Counted from the stretch's first letter, positions 1 to 7,979 are shown. The stretch: DNA of 64,000 nt from Arthrobacter sp. StoSoilA2 (GCF_019977195.1 NZ_AP024643.1:4526001-4590000), one strand, 5' to 3'. Numbers and translations: made by a program. Notes: a model not told the origin generated them from the sequence alone.

Positions 1-1
1 T

Positions 2-220
2 GGCGCCACCAACGATTCCCTGAACGACACCAGTTGGCTGCATGCGGCCAACAGCACCCTCACCCGGCCCATCACCGAGGGCTTCGCACAGGCAATTGAC
101 ACTGTGATGCTCACAGCAGCTGGCCTGATGCTGATCGCGTTCCTCATCAGCTTCGCGTTGCCCAACAAGAAGCTCATGGACCCGAAAGCAGCAGCCAAGG
201 AATCCGTCCCGGCGCACTAA
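2..220 (+). CDS. C-terminal fragment of a DHA2-type MFS exporter
   Basis: An open frame enters from the window edge and stops with TAA at 218-220, leaving 72 residues. The fragment has one clear membrane helix (about residues 37-54, VMLTAAGLMLIAFLISFALP) followed by a short polar cytoplasmic tail ending in VPAH. A final helix plus short charged tail, preceded by an amphipathic stretch containing GFAQAIDTV, is typical of the last helix of 14-helix EmrB/QacA drug exporters; that family call is from recognition of the fragment only. A strong shared hairpin follows 16 bases after the stop. The 5' part and any partner genes lie outside the window. Confidence 0.6.
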   Translation, partial: GATNDSLNDTSWLHAANSTLTRPITEGFAQAIDTVMLTAAGLMLIAFLISFALPNKKLMDPKAAAKESVPAH

Positions 221-236
221 GCGGTACGTGCTCTTC

Positions 237-286
237 CACGACAAGAACGGCAGGCAGTCCGAGGATTGCCTGCCGTTCTTGTCGTG
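237..286. terminator. Bidirectional hairpin terminator
   Basis: A perfect 20-bp inverted repeat (237-256 with 267-286) encloses a 10-base loop. It lies between the end of the exporter gene on the plus strand and the end of the lyase gene on the minus strand, so it can stop both converging transcripts. Confidence 0.9.
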
Positions 287-328
287 AAGCCATTGTCGTT
301 CGGTGTCAGTGCATTTCAGGGCTTGAGA

Positions 329-1783
329 TCAGTACGAGTCCTGGACAAGGCGTTGCGCCTGCTCAAGGTCATCCCGCAAGTCGCGGTCCTGAACGTCGGA
401 TGGCAAGGTGAAGCCTGCCTCCATCATGGCTCGCAGCCTGGGGCTGCTGAATTCGCCCGGACGCCTGCCTTGCGCGCGGAGCGCACGTGACGCACAAAGA
501 AGCTCGACGCCGGCGACGGTCGCCAATGCGTGCGCAGTGGACTCCAACTGCGCCGCACCAAGAGTTGCGAAGCTCGCGTCTTCCTCAGCACCCAAGGACA
601 AGTTGACGGTTTGCAGGCTTACGGGCTGGGCGTTGGCGCGAATACGGCCTACCGCTGCAGCGGCGACGTACTCCAGCATCATGACTCCGGACTGGCCTGC
701 ATCGTTGCCTGCCAGGAATGGGTGGAGGCCGGTGAAAGTGGGATCGCAGAGACGGGTGATCCTGCCCAACGTCGTAGTGCACGCGGCCCCAAGGGCCACC
801 TGCAGGGCATCGATGCGCCGCGCCAGTGTGGACATATGGAACAGGCCGTGATGTGCCACGCCGTTCGTGCCATCTTCCACTGAGCCAAAGACCATGGGGT
901 TCTCGTGGCCCGCCACGGACAAGCGCTCCAGAGCGATCCTCATCGATTCGAGTTCTTCCATGACCGCCCCCAGAGAGTGCGGCAACATGCGCAAGCAGTA
1001 CGGATCCTGAATCCTTGCAGGCTTGCCGGATCCAGCCACCAATTCCTGCAGGGTCGCAGCGACATCAGCCATGGCGTCCGATTCAGTGGCCTTTGCGACT
1101 TCGGTGCCGAACGCTTCCGGATTGCCGGACATGGCCGTGAACGACAGAGCACTGATGGTGGTCAGGTTCTCCATCATCGTGACCAGCTTCTGGTGAGCCA
1201 GGATCGCCTGCCCGATGGTGAGGGCACTGGAACTGATGAAGGGAAGCGCGTCTTCAGTGGGCCAGGAATCCAAAGCCTTCGGCACCGGCGTGCCATCCAT
1301 CGTGGGACGCTCACCCAAGAGTGTTAACGCGGTTCCTGCCAGGGCCGGCAGGTCTGCTGTGCCAATACCGCCAAATTCCCGCACTTCGGGCAGGGTATCC
1401 GCGTTCAGCATCTGCACGACGGCCTCGACCAGGTCCGGGTTGATTCCGGATGCCCCAGCCGCCAGCTGGGACGCTCTGACCACCAGCATGGCCCTCACCG
1501 TTTCGCGGTCAAGGGCTCGTCCGGCATCCACCGCATGGCTCCGAAGCAAGTTGACTCCGTGCTGGTCTGCGGACGCATCCGATGTATCCAGGGTTACGGA
1601 ACGGTTAGCCCCCACACCAGTGGAGCGCCCATAAACCGGACGTCTCTGTGCCGTTGCGCGGGCTGAGCGCTGCGAGGCGGCCATGTGTTCGATCGCCGAC
1701 TGCGCAAGAACCACCTTCTCGCCGCCAGCGGCAATTGCCACGATCTCGGCAAGCCCAAGGCGTCGTCCGTCGATCTCGACCAT
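329..1783 (-). CDS. Histidine/aromatic ammonia-lyase homologue lacking the MIO-forming Ala-Ser-Gly triad
   Basis: The 484-residue protein has the ammonia-lyase fold by sequence: VYG-STG at 50-56 (Tyr51 equivalent to the catalytic Tyr of HutH), NLLRSHA, R..LAAGASG, QDPYCLR, ENPMVF, GLHPFL and a C-terminal LGAEEDAS block. Where HutH has G-S-V-G-A-S-G-D-L, this protein reads GGIGTADL (138-145); the Ala-Ser-Gly that cyclises to the electrophilic MIO group is absent and the loop is one residue shorter. The SGGNFHG motif is also degenerate (NGVAHHG). ATG at 1783 was chosen because AAGGGA lies just upstream; an in-frame ATG at 1849 would sit inside the upstream hairpin. It is the last gene of the IclR-transporter-hutU series. 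Normal histidase activity is doubtful; a non-MIO reaction or a non-catalytic role are alternatives. Confidence 0.75.
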   Translation of the reverse strand: MVEIDGRRLGLAEIVAIAAGGEKVVLAQSAIEHMAASQRSARATAQRRPVYGRSTGVGANRSVTLDTSDASADQHGVNLLRSHAVDAGRALDRETVRAMLVVRASQLAAGASGINPDLVEAVVQMLNADTLPEVREFGGIGTADLPALAGTALTLLGERPTMDGTPVPKALDSWPTEDALPFISSSALTIGQAILAHQKLVTMMENLTTISALSFTAMSGNPEAFGTEVAKATESDAMADVAATLQELVAGSGKPARIQDPYCLRMLPHSLGAVMEELESMRIALERLSVAGHENPMVFGSVEDGTNGVAHHGLFHMSTLARRIDALQVALGAACTTTLGRITRLCDPTFTGLHPFLAGNDAGQSGVMMLEYVAAAAVGRIRANAQPVSLQTVNLSLGAEEDASFATLGAAQLESTAHALATVAGVELLCASRALRAQGRRPGEFSSPRLRAMMEAGFTLPSDVQDRDLRDDLEQAQRLVQDSY

Positions 1784-1811
1784 GGAATGATCCCTTCGTG
1801 AATTCGGTCCA

Positions 1812-1875
1812 CCAACCAGGTAGCAGCTGATGCCGTTTTCAGCCCTCAAAACGACATCTGCTGCTACCTAGTTGG
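1812..1875. repeat. 28-bp-arm palindromic hairpin with AGCCCT loop
   Basis: Arms 1812-1839 and 1848-1875 match at 25 of 28 positions around the 8-base loop CAGCCCTC. The core gttttCAGCCCTCaaaac resembles that of the hairpin at 14303-14354. It lies between the hutH-like remnant and the lyase homologue and could act as an intra-operon terminator or be a dispersed REP-type element. Confidence 0.8.
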
Positions 1876-1886
1876 GGAGGGTGGGC

Positions 1887-1958
1887 TTACTTGTTTTCTG
1901 GGGCCACGCCACTGGAACCGAGGGTAACGGTCAGGGGTTCGTGGGTAGTCAGAGTCAC
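1887..1958 (-). pseudogene. hutH (remnant): 23-codon remnant resembling the N terminus of HutH
   Basis: Directly after hutU on the minus strand, a GTG at 1958 opens 23 codons ending in TAA at 1887-1889. The product contains EPLTVTLGSSGVAPE, which resembles the N-terminal strand of actinobacterial histidases (of the type TVxVGTSGxTAED) and not the lyase homologue that follows. The reading frame overlaps no other gene and is separated from hutU by 8 bases, the position where a hutH start would be expected. The similarity ends abruptly a few bases before the palindrome at 1812-1875. I read this as the 5' end of a lost or displaced canonical hutH; a short functional leader peptide is the alternative. 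Confidence 0.5.
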
Positions 1959-1966
1959 TTTGTTGC

Positions 1967-3691
1967 CTACTTTTCGTTCATGGGGATGCGGACGCCGCGT
2001 TCGTTGGCGACTTCGACGGCGCGGTCGTAGCCGGCGTCGACGTGGCGGATGACGCCCATGCCGGGGTCGTTGGTCAGGAGCCGTTCGAGCTTCTCCGCGG
2101 CCAGGTCGGTGCCGTCAGCGACGGAGACCTGCCCGGCGTGCAGGGACCGGCCGATACCGACCCCGCCGCCGTGGTGGATCGAGACCCAGGTAGCACCCGA
2201 GGAGGTATTGATCAGGGCGTTCAGCAACGGCCAGTCAGCGATCGCGTCGGAGCCGTCGGCCATGGACTCGGTCTCCCGGTACGGGGACGCCACCGAGCCG
2301 GAGTCCAGGTGGTCACGGCCGATCACGATCGGGGCCTTGACCTTGCCCTCGGCGACGAGCTGGTTGAAGAGCAGGCCGGCCTTGGCCCGTTCGCCGTACC
2401 CGAGCCAGCAAATACGCGCCGGCAAGCCCTCGAACTCCACCCGTTCCTGGGCCGCGTCGATCCACTTGTGCAGGTGCTTGTTCTCCGGGAACAACTCCTT
2501 GATCGCCTCGTCCGTGACCCTAATGTCTTCCGGGTCCCCGGACAGCGCGACCCAGCGGAACGGGCCCAGGCCCTCGCAGAACAGCGGACGGATGTAGGCA
2601 GGGACGAAACCGGGGAACTCGAACGCCCGCTCGTAGCCGCCCTTGCGTGCCTCATCACGGATCGAGTTGCCGTAATCAAACACCTCAGCCCCGGCGTCCT
2701 GGAACTCCACCATCGCCTGCACGTGCCGGGCCATCGAGGCCTGGGCCTTCTTCGTGAACCCTTCCGGATCAGCCTCAGCCTCGGTGTGCCACTCCGCCAC
2801 GGTGATGCCCTCCGGCAGGTACGACAACGGGTCATGGGCGGATGTCTGGTCGGTGACCACATCGAAGGTCACGTCCCCGGCCTTGTGGCGGCGGAGCAGT
2901 TCCGGGAACACCTCAGCGGCGTTGCCCACATACCCCACCGACCAGCCACGGCGCTCGGCCTTCGCGGCCTGGACCTTCGCGATCGCCGCGTCCAGATCCG
3001 TTTCGACCTCGTCCAGGTACCGCTTGCCCGCCCGGCGACGCAAACGGGTCTCGTCCACATCCACGATCAGGCACGCACCATCATTCAACGTCACCGCCAG
3101 CGGCTGCGCACCACCCATGCCACCACACCCACCAGTCAGGGTCAGGGTGCCGGCCAGGGGGCCCTCGGATGAGCCCTCGGCGGCGGGGGCCGGGTGGCGG
3201 CCCTCCGCGGCGAGCTTGTTCCCTACCGCGGCGAACGTCTCATAGGTGCCCTGCAGGATGCCCTGCGTGCCGATGTAAATCCAGGACCCGGCCGTCATCT
3301 GCCCGTACATCATCAAACCCTCGGCCTCCAGGCGGCGGAACTCCGGCCACGTCGCCCAGTCCCCCACCAGGTTCGAGTTCGCCAGCAACACCCGCGGAGC
3401 CCACTCATGCGTGCGGAACACACCCACCGGCTTGCCCGACTGGACCAGGAGCGTTTCGTCCTTCTCCATCGTTTCCAAGGTCCGGGTAATCGCATCAAAC
3501 GCAGCCCAGGAACGCACCGCACGACCCGTACCCCCGTACACCACCAAATCATCCGGACGCTCAGCAACCTCCGGATCCAGGTTGTTCATCAACATGCGCA
3601 ACGGCGCCTCGGTCTGCCACGACTTGGCAGTAAGCTCAGTACCCCGCGCGGCCTTAACCGGACGGGCACCAGTAGTGAAATCGGCAGTCAT
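1967..3691 (-). CDS. hutU: Urocanate hydratase (urocanase)
   Basis: The 574-residue cytoplasmic enzyme converts urocanate to imidazolonepropionate using tightly bound NAD as electrophile, the second step of histidine breakdown. Family signatures are strong: YGGTGRA near the N terminus, VYGG/MMYGQMTAGSWIYIGTQGILQGTYET, the glycine-rich LTGGCGGMGGAQPLA, and YIRPLFCEGLGPFRWVALSGDPEDI with the catalytic-region Cys372. The length is close to the usual 550-575. ATG at 3691 has GGAGTAAAG a few bases upstream. It follows the transporter genes on the minus strand and precedes the hutH-like remnant and the MIO-less lyase. No imidazolonepropionase (hutI) is present in the window. Confidence 0.97.
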   Translation of the reverse strand: MTADFTTGARPVKAARGTELTAKSWQTEAPLRMLMNNLDPEVAERPDDLVVYGGTGRAVRSWAAFDAITRTLETMEKDETLLVQSGKPVGVFRTHEWAPRVLLANSNLVGDWATWPEFRRLEAEGLMMYGQMTAGSWIYIGTQGILQGTYETFAAVGNKLAAEGRHPAPAAEGSSEGPLAGTLTLTGGCGGMGGAQPLAVTLNDGACLIVDVDETRLRRRAGKRYLDEVETDLDAAIAKVQAAKAERRGWSVGYVGNAAEVFPELLRRHKAGDVTFDVVTDQTSAHDPLSYLPEGITVAEWHTEAEADPEGFTKKAQASMARHVQAMVEFQDAGAEVFDYGNSIRDEARKGGYERAFEFPGFVPAYIRPLFCEGLGPFRWVALSGDPEDIRVTDEAIKELFPENKHLHKWIDAAQERVEFEGLPARICWLGYGERAKAGLLFNQLVAEGKVKAPIVIGRDHLDSGSVASPYRETESMADGSDAIADWPLLNALINTSSGATWVSIHHGGGVGIGRSLHAGQVSVADGTDLAAEKLERLLTNDPGMGVIRHVDAGYDRAVEVANERGVRIPMNEK

Positions 3692-3740
3692 TCTTTACTC
3701 CTATAAATCCTGCAAACCAGCGGAAGCACGAGGGCCGGGT

Positions 3741-4655
3741 TTAGCCCAGGTTCTTGCTCTTGAGCCATTCCTTGGCGATCTCGCCGATGTCCTCAAACTT
3801 CGCTACGCGGCCGTTCATCTTGATGAGGTCCTCAGTGGTGAGCGCAGCAGAGACCTTGTCCAGTGTTTCCTTCACGGTATCCGTGGACTTCTTCTGGTTG
3901 ATGACCGGCAGGATGTTCTCGGACAGGAAGAGGTTCTTGTTGTCCTCAAGCGCCACCAAGTTGTTCTCGGCCAGGGCGGGATCGGTGCTGAAGAGGTCGG
4001 CAACCTGGATCTGGCCGGAAAGGAGGGCGTTCAATGTCAGCGGCCCACCGGCGTCGAGCGCTGAAAATTCCTTGAACTCAAGGTTGTAGACGGACTTCAG
4101 TCCGGCAACGCCGTTGAGGCGGGTCTTCCACTCCGGCGGCCCGCCCAGGACGAGTTCCTTGGCGACCGGCTGGAGGTCCTCGATGGTCTTCAGCTTGTAC
4201 TGGTCGGCGATGTCCTTCTTCACAGTGAGGACGTCCTTATCCTCCGCTTCCGAAGCCGTCAGAACCGTCAGGCCAGAGGGGATCTTGGTGGCCAATTCTT
4301 TGGTGACTTCCTCGGACGATACTGCCTTGGTGGCGGAATCGAGGTATTGGAGGAGCGCACCGCCGTACTCCGGCATGAGGTCGATGGAGCCGTCCTTGAG
4401 GGCGGGGATGGTGACCTCGCGGCTGCCAATGCTGGGCTTTTCCGTGACATTGACACCCTTGGCTTTGAGGGCCTCGGCGTAGATCTTGGCGACCAACTGG
4501 CTCTCGGGGAAGTCAGCCGAACCGACAATGATGCTGTCGCCGGAGCCCCCAGCTGCCGCGGTGTTGGATGTGCTCATAGGGTCCCCGCCGCCGCAGGCGC
4601 TCAGGGTGATGGCGGCGACGGCCGCAAGGGTGAAACCAGTCAAGTACTTCTTCAT
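3741..4655 (-). CDS. OpuC/OsmF-type ABC transporter substrate-binding lipoprotein
   Basis: The 304-residue protein begins with a lipoprotein signal (MKKYLTGFTLAAVAAITLSAC) whose Cys follows the lipobox LSA. The mature part has the glycine-betaine/choline binding-protein pattern: ADFPESQLVAKIYAEAL, KPSIGSREVTIPALKDGSIDLMPEYGGALLQYLD and FSALDAGGPLTLNALLSGQIQVADLFSTDPAL. ATG at 4655 is preferred over an upstream ATG at 4688 because AGGAGAG precedes it and the signal peptide starts there. It closes a four-gene importer operon. Because it sits with hutU, histidine or urocanate are plausible ligands, as in rhizobial HutXWV, but betaine, choline or proline remain possible. Confidence 0.9.
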   Translation of the reverse strand: MKKYLTGFTLAAVAAITLSACGGGDPMSTSNTAAAGGSGDSIIVGSADFPESQLVAKIYAEALKAKGVNVTEKPSIGSREVTIPALKDGSIDLMPEYGGALLQYLDSATKAVSSEEVTKELATKIPSGLTVLTASEAEDKDVLTVKKDIADQYKLKTIEDLQPVAKELVLGGPPEWKTRLNGVAGLKSVYNLEFKEFSALDAGGPLTLNALLSGQIQVADLFSTDPALAENNLVALEDNKNLFLSENILPVINQKKSTDTVKETLDKVSAALTTEDLIKMNGRVAKFEDIGEIAKEWLKSKNLG

Positions 4656-4755
4656 GTCAACTCTCCTGAAATGGCGCTTACAGGGCATGCAGTGGCCAGG
4701 TGGGGGGTGGGTGGAGGTGATTCTTGCGTGCTGGAAGTCCAGCGCAGTGTGTTGC

Positions 4756-5472
4756 TTAGACCGTGACGGGGGTCTTCACGGGTTCGGCTACTGGAACCGA
4801 CTTGATGGTTCGCCGTGTCAGTCCGGGTGAGACAACGCGGCGGGTGATGAAGGCGAGGAGCTGGTCGAAGAACAGGGCCAGCAAAGCAACGAGGACAGCG
4901 CCGGCGACCATTTGGCTGTAGTCATTTTGGGCCTTCCCGTCGATCAGGAGCCGGCCCAGGCCGCCAAGCGAAATGTATGCTGCGATGGTCGCGGTCGAGA
5001 TAATCTGCAGCAGTGCGCTGCGGACACCAGACAAAACCAGCGGAAGCGAACACGGCAACTGGACATCCGTAAGGATCTTCATGGTGCGGAAGCCCATGCC
5101 CCGGGCGGCGTCGACGGCGGCAGCATCCACTGCGCGCACGCCGGCATAGGTGTTGGTCAGGATCGGAGGCACCGCAAGGAGTACCAGGACGATGAGGCTT
5201 GGCAGGATGTAGCCCATCCTCGATGGGAACGCGGGCGAAATGAGCAGAACCAAAAGGATCAGCAGGCCGACGCTCGGCAGGGCGCGCAAGGCATTGGCCA
5301 GGCCGGCGATCATGAACACGCCCTTGCCGGTTACGCCAATGTAGATTCCCAGGGGAACGGCGATAACGGCAGCGATAGCCAGAGCGATCAGGGAGTAGAG
5401 GAGGTGCTCACCGATCAGGGTCGGGATGCCGTCTGCGCCGCTCCAGTGCGCGGGGTCGAACAAGTAGTTCAC
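4756..5472 (-). CDS. OpuC/ProW-type ABC permease (second)
   Basis: This 238-residue integral membrane subunit has five to six hydrophobic helices and the MetI/ProW-type EAA loop (DAARGMGFRTMKILTDVQLPCSLPLVLSGVRSALLQ). The GTG at 5472 was chosen because it overlaps the TGA of the preceding permease in a GTGA junction and the protein then starts NYLFDPAHW, a usual N terminus for this family; a longer reading from 5508 would overlap the neighbour by 40 bases. It pairs with the permease at 5469-6119 to form the channel of the importer fed by the lipoprotein at 3741-4655. Confidence 0.9.
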   Translation of the reverse strand: MNYLFDPAHWSGADGIPTLIGEHLLYSLIALAIAAVIAVPLGIYIGVTGKGVFMIAGLANALRALPSVGLLILLVLLISPAFPSRMGYILPSLIVLVLLAVPPILTNTYAGVRAVDAAAVDAARGMGFRTMKILTDVQLPCSLPLVLSGVRSALLQIISTATIAAYISLGGLGRLLIDGKAQNDYSQMVAGAVLVALLALFFDQLLAFITRRVVSPGLTRRTIKSVPVAEPVKTPVTV

Positions 5473-6119
5473 GATGCCACCACCTTGGGGGTCCACGGTG
5501 TCAGCCACCGGTTGAGAAGGATGATCAGCCCGTCCAGGATCATGGCCAGAATCACGCAGAGCACGATGCCGGCGATGATCGGCGTAAAGAAGCGGAGCTG
5601 GAAGCCCTGCGTAAACAGGGAGCCGAGCTGCGGGATACCCAACAGTGCGGCAACGGAGACCAGGCTGACGTTGGATACAGCGGCCACGCGAAGGCCCGCG
5701 CAGATAACGGGTACGCCCACGGGCAGCTCTACCTTCAGGAGGCTCTGGTACCCGCGGTAGCCCATCGCCTTGGCAGCCTGGACGGTGTCTTCAGGGACGG
5801 AGTCCAGGGCATCTGCCACGACCCGCACCAGCAGCGCAACCGTGTAGATGGTCAACGCCGCCACGATATTCAGCGGGTCCAGGATCTTGGTGCCAAGGAC
5901 AAGTGGCAGCAGAACGAAGAGTGCCAGGGAGGGGACGGTGTACAGGAGTCCTGCGACGCCCACCAGCAGCGGATAGATCCTGCGGCTCCGGTGTGCCCAC
6001 CAGCCCAGGGGCAAGGCGATCAGTAGACCAAGGACCAAGGGGATGACGGCCAGCAGGACGTGCCAGCCGAGAAGGAAAACAATGTTGTCGAACTGGCGGC
6101 CCAGCCACTCAAAGTTCAT
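5469..6119 (-). CDS. OpuC/ProW-type ABC permease (first)
   Basis: The 216-residue membrane subunit begins MNFEWLGRQFDNIVFLLGWHVLLAVIPLVLGLLIALPLGWW and carries the EAA loop QAAKAMGYRGYQSLLKVELPVGVPVICAGLR, which contacts the ATPase. About five helices are visible. Its ATG overlaps the TGA of the ATPase gene (ATGA) and its own stop overlaps the GTG of the next permease, so the subunits are translationally coupled. Two separate permeases plus a CBS-bearing ATPase is the OpuC/YehWXYZ layout. Confidence 0.92.
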   Translation of the reverse strand: MNFEWLGRQFDNIVFLLGWHVLLAVIPLVLGLLIALPLGWWAHRSRRIYPLLVGVAGLLYTVPSLALFVLLPLVLGTKILDPLNIVAALTIYTVALLVRVVADALDSVPEDTVQAAKAMGYRGYQSLLKVELPVGVPVICAGLRVAAVSNVSLVSVAALLGIPQLGSLFTQGFQLRFFTPIIAGIVLCVILAMILDGLIILLNRWLTPWTPKVVAS

Positions 6120-7219
6120 CGGGCCGTCTCCAGGTGTGGTTCAGCCTCGATGGCCTTGACGACGTCGGTGGCTGTCACGGTTCCGATCAGCTCACCATGC
6201 TCGTTGACAACGACACCGCGGCGGCTGGGCGAGGAGAGTGCAGCGTCCAGCAGTTGGCGCATCGTTCCCGAGGCAGCTGCCGGGATGCCGCTAAGGTTCA
6301 GGTTTTCACGCTTGAGCTCACCGTTGAGAAGTTCGGGCTGGGCCCACCCAAGAGGCTTCCGGCCGCCGTCGACTACCAACACCCACGCACCCGAAGCCTT
6401 GGCGCGGGCCTCTTCTCCGGAAGCGCCGAGCTGAACCACAGCTTCCTCACCGATGGCCACACTGCCGGCCTTCGTGAAACCGAGGGAGCGATAACCGCGG
6501 TCACGGCCCACGAAGTCTGCCACGAACTCATCCGCCGGCGAGGTGAGAAGCTCCGACGGCGTTGCCATCTGGGCAAGCTTGCCACCGACACGCATCACGG
6601 CAACCTGGTCGCCGAGCTTGAGGGCTTCATCGATGTCGTGGGTGACCATGATGATGGTCTTGCCGATCTCACGCTGGAGGCGGAGGAACTCCTCCTGCAA
6701 CTGCCCGCGCACCACAGGATCCACGGCACTGAACGGCTCGTCCATGAGCATGAATGCCGGGTCAGATGCCAGTGCCCGGGCCACGCCCACGCGCTGCTGC
6801 TGGCCACCGGAGAGCTGCCATGGGTAACGTTTGGCGAAGCTCGCGGGCAACCCCACCCGCTCCATGAGTTCCAGGGCCTTGGTGCGGGCCTTCTGGCGGC
6901 TCTCGCCCAGAAGGACCGGCATGGTGGATACGTTGTCCACGATGGTCTTGTGCGGGAAGAGTCCTGCGTGCTGGATGACATATCCGATCCTCCGGCGGAG
7001 CAACGCTGCATCCATGCCGGAGGTGGGCTCGTCATCAAGATAGATGGTGCCGCTGGTGGGTTCGATGAGGCGGTTGATCATCCTCAGCGAGGTGGTCTTG
7101 CCACAGCCGGACGGGCCCACCAGAATGGTCAGCTTGCCGGTCGGGGCCTCCAGGTTGAGGCCATCGACGGCGACAGTACCGTCGGGGTACGCCTTGGTGA
7201 CATTTTCAAATTTGATCAT
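6116..7219 (-). CDS. OpuCA/ProV-type ABC transporter ATPase with CBS region
   Basis: The 367-residue cytoplasmic ATPase energises the adjacent permeases. Walker A is GPSGCGKT (35-42), the Q-loop is VIQHAGLFPH, the signature is LSGGQQQRVGVARALA and Walker B is FMLMDEPFSAVDP, followed by the switch MVTHDIDEAL. The C-terminal third ends with a CBS-like block (RRGVVVNEHGELIGTVTATDVVKAIE), the module that in OpuA senses ionic strength or nucleotides. The ATG overlaps the TGA of the IclR gene, and the stop overlaps the next ATG. Operon position suggests IclR control. Confidence 0.95.
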   Translation of the reverse strand: MIKFENVTKAYPDGTVAVDGLNLEAPTGKLTILVGPSGCGKTTSLRMINRLIEPTSGTIYLDDEPTSGMDAALLRRRIGYVIQHAGLFPHKTIVDNVSTMPVLLGESRQKARTKALELMERVGLPASFAKRYPWQLSGGQQQRVGVARALASDPAFMLMDEPFSAVDPVVRGQLQEEFLRLQREIGKTIIMVTHDIDEALKLGDQVAVMRVGGKLAQMATPSELLTSPADEFVADFVGRDRGYRSLGFTKAGSVAIGEEAVVQLGASGEEARAKASGAWVLVVDGGRKPLGWAQPELLNGELKRENLNLSGIPAAASGTMRQLLDAALSSPSRRGVVVNEHGELIGTVTATDVVKAIEAEPHLETAR

Positions 7220-7902
7220 TTTTCTTCCATGCTTTCCTGGGGCACTTCATGGTTTCCGTCGGGTTCCACGAGGATGTTGTTCGCTACCTTCACCAGTTCC
7301 TCGCCAAATGTCCGGGCCTTCGCCTCGTCCAAGCGGTAACTGGGAACGACGATGCTGAGGGCAGCCACAGTGCGGCCGCCGATCACGATGGGCGCGGCAA
7401 CAGCAGTGATGTCGTCTTCAACGCCGCTGCGCACAATGGCGTAACCGCGGCCGTTCTGCCCGCCGGTCAGGACTTTGCCAGCGGCGGACCCTTCCAGTGG
7501 GATGCTCCTTCCGACCCAACTGGTGTGCCGGACAGAGCGCGTACCTTCGACGATGGCGATGTAGATCCCGGTTTCCCCAGGACCGGGAATACTCAAATAG
7601 CAGGACTCGCCGGTTTCCGCGACGAGCCGCTTCATGTGCGGCGTGCAGAGCGACACCAGGGATTCCTGTCCCAAGGCGAGGGCTCCCAGCTGGATGACGC
7701 TGGCTCCCGGACGGAAATTGCCGCCCGGATCCCGTGTCACGAAGCCGCTGCCTTCCAGAGTGCGAAGGAGGCGGAGCGCGGTGCTGGCAGAAAGGTCAAC
7801 CACCCGCGCAGCGTCACTGAGGCTGATGGAGCCGTCAGTGCAGACTGCGCTAAGGAGAGCCAACGCCCTTTCGACTGTGCGGGTGGAGGAATCTGCTGCC
7901 AC
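7216..7902 (-). CDS. IclR-family transcriptional regulator
   Basis: The product has an N-terminal winged helix (TVERALALLSAVCTDGSISLSDAARVVDLSASTALRLLRTLEGSGFVTRD) and an IclR effector domain (MKRLVAETGESCYLS, SIPLEGSAAGKVLTG, GYAIVRSGVEDDITAVAAPI). The GTG at 7902 (228 residues) is my choice; the frame extends to ATG 7971, but that longer start would lie inside a 40-bp AT-rich palindrome that looks like the operator. A GTG at 7947 is a further option. It heads the minus-strand transporter-hutU series by an ATGA overlap and faces the M20/hutF pair, so it probably regulates both directions. The inducer is unknown; urocanate would be the natural guess. Confidence 0.9.
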   Translation of the reverse strand: MAADSSTRTVERALALLSAVCTDGSISLSDAARVVDLSASTALRLLRTLEGSGFVTRDPGGNFRPGASVIQLGALALGQESLVSLCTPHMKRLVAETGESCYLSIPGPGETGIYIAIVEGTRSVRHTSWVGRSIPLEGSAAGKVLTGGQNGRGYAIVRSGVEDDITAVAAPIVIGGRTVAALSIVVPSYRLDEAKARTFGEELVKVANNILVEPDGNHEVPQESMEEK

Positions 7903-7939
7903 TGCCTGACCTGCTTTCAAGTGGTCCAAGTCACCATGT

Positions 7940-7979
7940 CTTGCCACTAAGTAAAATTCAATTTTCATCAAATGGCAAG
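7940..7979. promoter_or_regulatory. 40-bp imperfect palindrome, candidate IclR operator
   Basis: The outer arms CTTGCCA (7940-7946) and TGGCAAG (7973-7979) are perfect inverted repeats, and the centre holds the palindrome AAAATTCAATTTT (7953-7965). It is the most AT-rich stretch in the divergent region between the iclR-type gene and the M20/hutF pair. About 158 bases separate its end from the GTG of the M20 gene. Confidence 0.55.

Noticed and set aside
2042..3172. A long open frame on the plus strand within hutU
   Set aside because: It is antisense to strongly recognised urocanase and has the composition of a GC-rich shadow frame without family motifs.
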